Positions 61,290-64,000 of a DNA stretch of 64,000 nt are shown here, piece by piece; positions within the stretch are counted from its first letter, which is position 1, and every line of letters begins with the position of its first letter. A program made the position numbers and the translations under genes. Under the pieces are notes generated by a model. It was not told the DNA's origin. It made no database searches and saw only the letters and a program-made list of their open reading frames with translations. The stretch comes from Sipunculus nudus (lineage: Eukaryota; Annelida; Sipuncula; Golfingiida; Sipunculidae): NCBI GenBank assembly GCA_026874595.1, contig CM049320.1, forward strand, positions 8,745,464 to 8,809,463, written 5' to 3'.

Positions 61290-61400
61290 GATGTAGGATA
61301 ATGGTTAAGGCGTTTGACTTTGGAGCTACAGGTCTCCAGATCAAAACGAGCCAGGGCCTCAATGGCATAATGGAAAAATCTAATTGTAACCTCAGAGATT
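61290..61400 (+). mobile_element. tRNA-like SINE head fragment
   Basis: aggataatggttaaggcgtt followed by tgactttggagctacaggtc reads like the D-arm and anticodon region of a tRNA-derived SINE; the B box (agatcaaaacgagcc) is degraded. It is different from the SINE at 1676 and 6972. Confidence 0.5.
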
Positions 61401-63945
61401 TCTTCAGTTGTCTTAATGACAAGTAATGACTTTTTAATTATTTATTACCCTGTACATATGACACCTGACATCCAGAAGGTTAAATTGGACAAAATCCATC
61501 ATATTCCTGGTAAGTTCTGGCTGCTACAACACAGAGTAGCATAGTGACCTCTGACCTTATTAAATAAGTGTGAATTTTGCCCATAATCAAACTCGGACAA
61601 GATAATCTATTGGTAAGTGGTTATGGTGAGTTTTGTAAAAATCCATCAAAGTCCTGATACGTTATCTCGGGAACACTGAAAGTTAACGGCCAGACAGATG
61701 GAAGGACTGTGGGTATACCATAAAACGTCTCATCATAGACGGGCATATAAAAAGAGCTATCACTATCAGAAACTACACAAATACTGGGCCAATGTCAAAT
61801 CAGACCAGTGAACTTTGCCCATGTCAACTCGCCCAGAGATAAACCCATCCCTTACAAACCCTGCAAAAATCCTGCAGACCTGTTCCAATGCATGAAAGGG
61901 GGAATATGCTAGTTATTCTAACAAATGGACAATTTGATTTCAAAATATGTCGGGGGAAATGAGCAAAATTGATAACATTAAATTTGGTGCAATTTATCTT
62001 ATTTTACAGATCAATCTAAGAAAGACAGATTCAAAAACTGATATAACAAAAGAGAATTTTGCTGAGAGACATAATGAAGACAATAAAAATATAAGTATAT
62101 AATTTTTTATTGAAATACAAAATTTTTATTGTACTAATTTCCTATGCACAGATTCACATTTTATAAATGACATACATGAACCAATTGAGACCTTGTACTG
62201 TACAACTCTCACAGCAAATTTTTTTCTTCATCTATGTATATACATCTTGTACGGCATCAAACATTCCTGCTTTTGTGTTTGTGGATAGGTTTGTATAAAT
62301 ATACAAGTGTATATACCATATATTTCTTAATAATAGCCCATGTTTGTATAAATAGACAAAGTGTTTATACCGTATGTCTCTTAATAACAGCCCATGCTCT
62401 AATAAACACCCCCTCCCTTAAAGCACCTGCTAAGTATTGCTCCCACTCCATGTTCTCTCTTTGACCATGCGGATACTTATCCCTTGCACATAAATCGCAT
62501 ATGTATTCCACTGGTATATCTTATACAATTATTCACTTCCTAATTGCTTTAAAGTGACAAATATCAGGCTCTCTTTATAAAATAATTGAAGTACTTCATT
62601 GTTAATGCACTAATGAGTGTGTATACTACCACAGTATTTTAATATAATCATTAATACCTGGAGTGTCGCATGACTTTGTATAATTGCCCAGCTTGTGTAG
62701 GAGTGGCAGTGCTCTTTGGGGAAAAAAAAGCTAAATTACATTTTATGAGCCTGGTTACAACTCATGTAAAATATATGTTAAATACTTATATCATATAGAT
62801 TCATGATTTAAGATTTTGTTATAAGAAGTTAGAGTGGAAGACAGACAGCTGATTAATCATTAATACTGTAGAGTTAATGATAAGAATACATGAATATATT
62901 GTCTATTTCTATTTCTTAGAATACAAAAATTCCACAGACTTCAAGGGTTCAAGAATTTTAAATTATGTTCTGTTCTTGCCATTTAACTATAAACAAAGAA
63001 GGCCATTTAAACAAATACCATTAATTAACATTCCACCATGTTTTAATATTCTATTACAATCATATCTATAACATGATTGTAGCATCACTTTTTCTTTATT
63101 AGGTGTTTACCATATCTACCTAAGTTACACATAAAGATCATTTAATATTTGACTACAAGGTTAAGCTGATTTGGCACACACAGTTATATCACAAACAAGG
63201 GGATCACTATAGGGCACTGCTCCTTTTAGCCGGCCCCTAATTATACATTTCCATCCTATAACATTTAAATATAGCATCCTATAACATGTAGTATACATTT
63301 AATTACCGTTGATATAAAAAACATAATAAGTTAGTATACAACTTGCATGAATTTAAACTCAATGATATTTCATGTTTCAATACATTCATGCCAAATTTAA
63401 CTCTTCCTCATATAGAAGACTTCACATCTTCAAATTCTGGTCATGGTCTTCCCACAAGGGATTTCTTACCACTGGGTAAGGAGTTTTCAAACATTATTAA
63501 CTATCTCTCTATAGGAAGACCTCCAGCATTATCTTACCTGAAGGATGCAACATTTCACGAGTGAACTGGGCCTAGTCAAATGCAAAATAGATTGACTCTA
63601 TAACCTGATATATATCAGGCACGGCATGGGATGAAGTCACAAGGTATCAGAGAAAATGTTTGAGAATACAGAATATCACCAATGCAGTTTCTCGTGTAGA
63701 TGGAGGAGAAAGACGATGGGCCGATGCAAACGGAGGCCTGTTTGTGCAGGCAAAGCATGATTCAGCCGGACACTCATTAGCACGAGCGAAACTGACAACC
63801 CCATATTTTTCACATATATATGCTAAGAACTCTATTAAATAAATTAATGATTATTCAATAAATGTGAGATTACAACTGAATTGTACCTGAATATATGACA
63901 AATTCAAGGAAACTTGCAAAATTTGCCGTTTAACCTTGAATGAAA
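61400..63945. other. Intergenic or downstream DNA, nothing recognised
   Basis: AT-rich with short frames only. Frames at 63343-63564 (73 codons, includes HIEDFTSSNSGHGLPTRDF) and 63660-63842 (60 codons) have more balanced composition than the surroundings, but no splice or homology cue supports a gene. Confidence 0.4.
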
Positions 63946-63970
63946 CCCCCCCCCCCCCCCCCCCCCCCCC
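63946..63970. repeat. C25 homopolymer
   Basis: 25 consecutive C, near the right window edge. Confidence 0.95.
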
Positions 63971-64000
63971 GAGTAATTTTCCCTATAACATCCTGTGACT

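Overview
The window reads as intron-rich, AT-rich metazoan nuclear DNA, most likely from a mollusc and possibly a bivalve. That placement is inference: it rests on exon/intron grammar (GT..AG, phase-0 microexons), a tRNA-headed SINE, several MITE families, and two elements whose ends and tandem cores resemble the oyster 'pearl' / Helentron-associated INE type. No bacterial-style operon, rRNA, true tRNA or CRISPR array is present.

Almost the whole window (62-59755, + strand) is one gene, cut off at its 5' end. I can place 43 coding exons, all symmetric phase 0-0, encoding about 840 residues and ending at a TAA at 59753-59755. The protein is low-complexity and highly charged, with no signal peptide, membrane segment or globular domain in the visible part. 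After a Lys/Glu-rich leader (exons 1-5) come 12 tandem modules. Each has (a) a Lys/Glu linker, often starting LGGG or LAGG; (b) a basic-aromatic exon of about 13 residues (DDTPTFKFKKPxx, later TFRKFKKPW); and (c) a short acidic exon (xSDDDDW, often exactly 24 nt). Module 8 has lost its basic-aromatic exon through an AG-to-AA change at the acceptor. Modules 9 and 10 are a recent 2275-bp tandem duplication, nearly identical in exons and introns. I do not recognise the family. Its KEKE-like composition recalls triadin-type or PEVK-like disordered proteins, but this is not an assignment.

Layout: 1-5.5 kb leader exons, a SINE and a 27-bp minisatellite; 5.5-13.5 kb modules 1-3; 13.5-25.7 kb modules 4-6, with a 2.6-kb INE-like element at 14.9-17.6 kb; 27.7-33.8 kb modules 7-8; 35.7-47.6 kb modules 9-10, with a 7.4-kb INE-like element (38036-45436) inserted in the polypyrimidine tract of the first exon of module 10 and itself carrying a 1.2-kb TA-flanked TIR element; 48.1-56.7 kb module 11, split by a 4.8-kb, 62-bp satellite; 57.9-59.8 kb the end of module 11 and module 12; 59.8-64 kb 3' UTR/intergenic DNA with a perfect hairpin, a 41-bp repeat and a tRNA-like SINE fragment.

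All exon calls come from reading splice signals, frame continuity and similarity among modules by eye. No transcript or database evidence was available.
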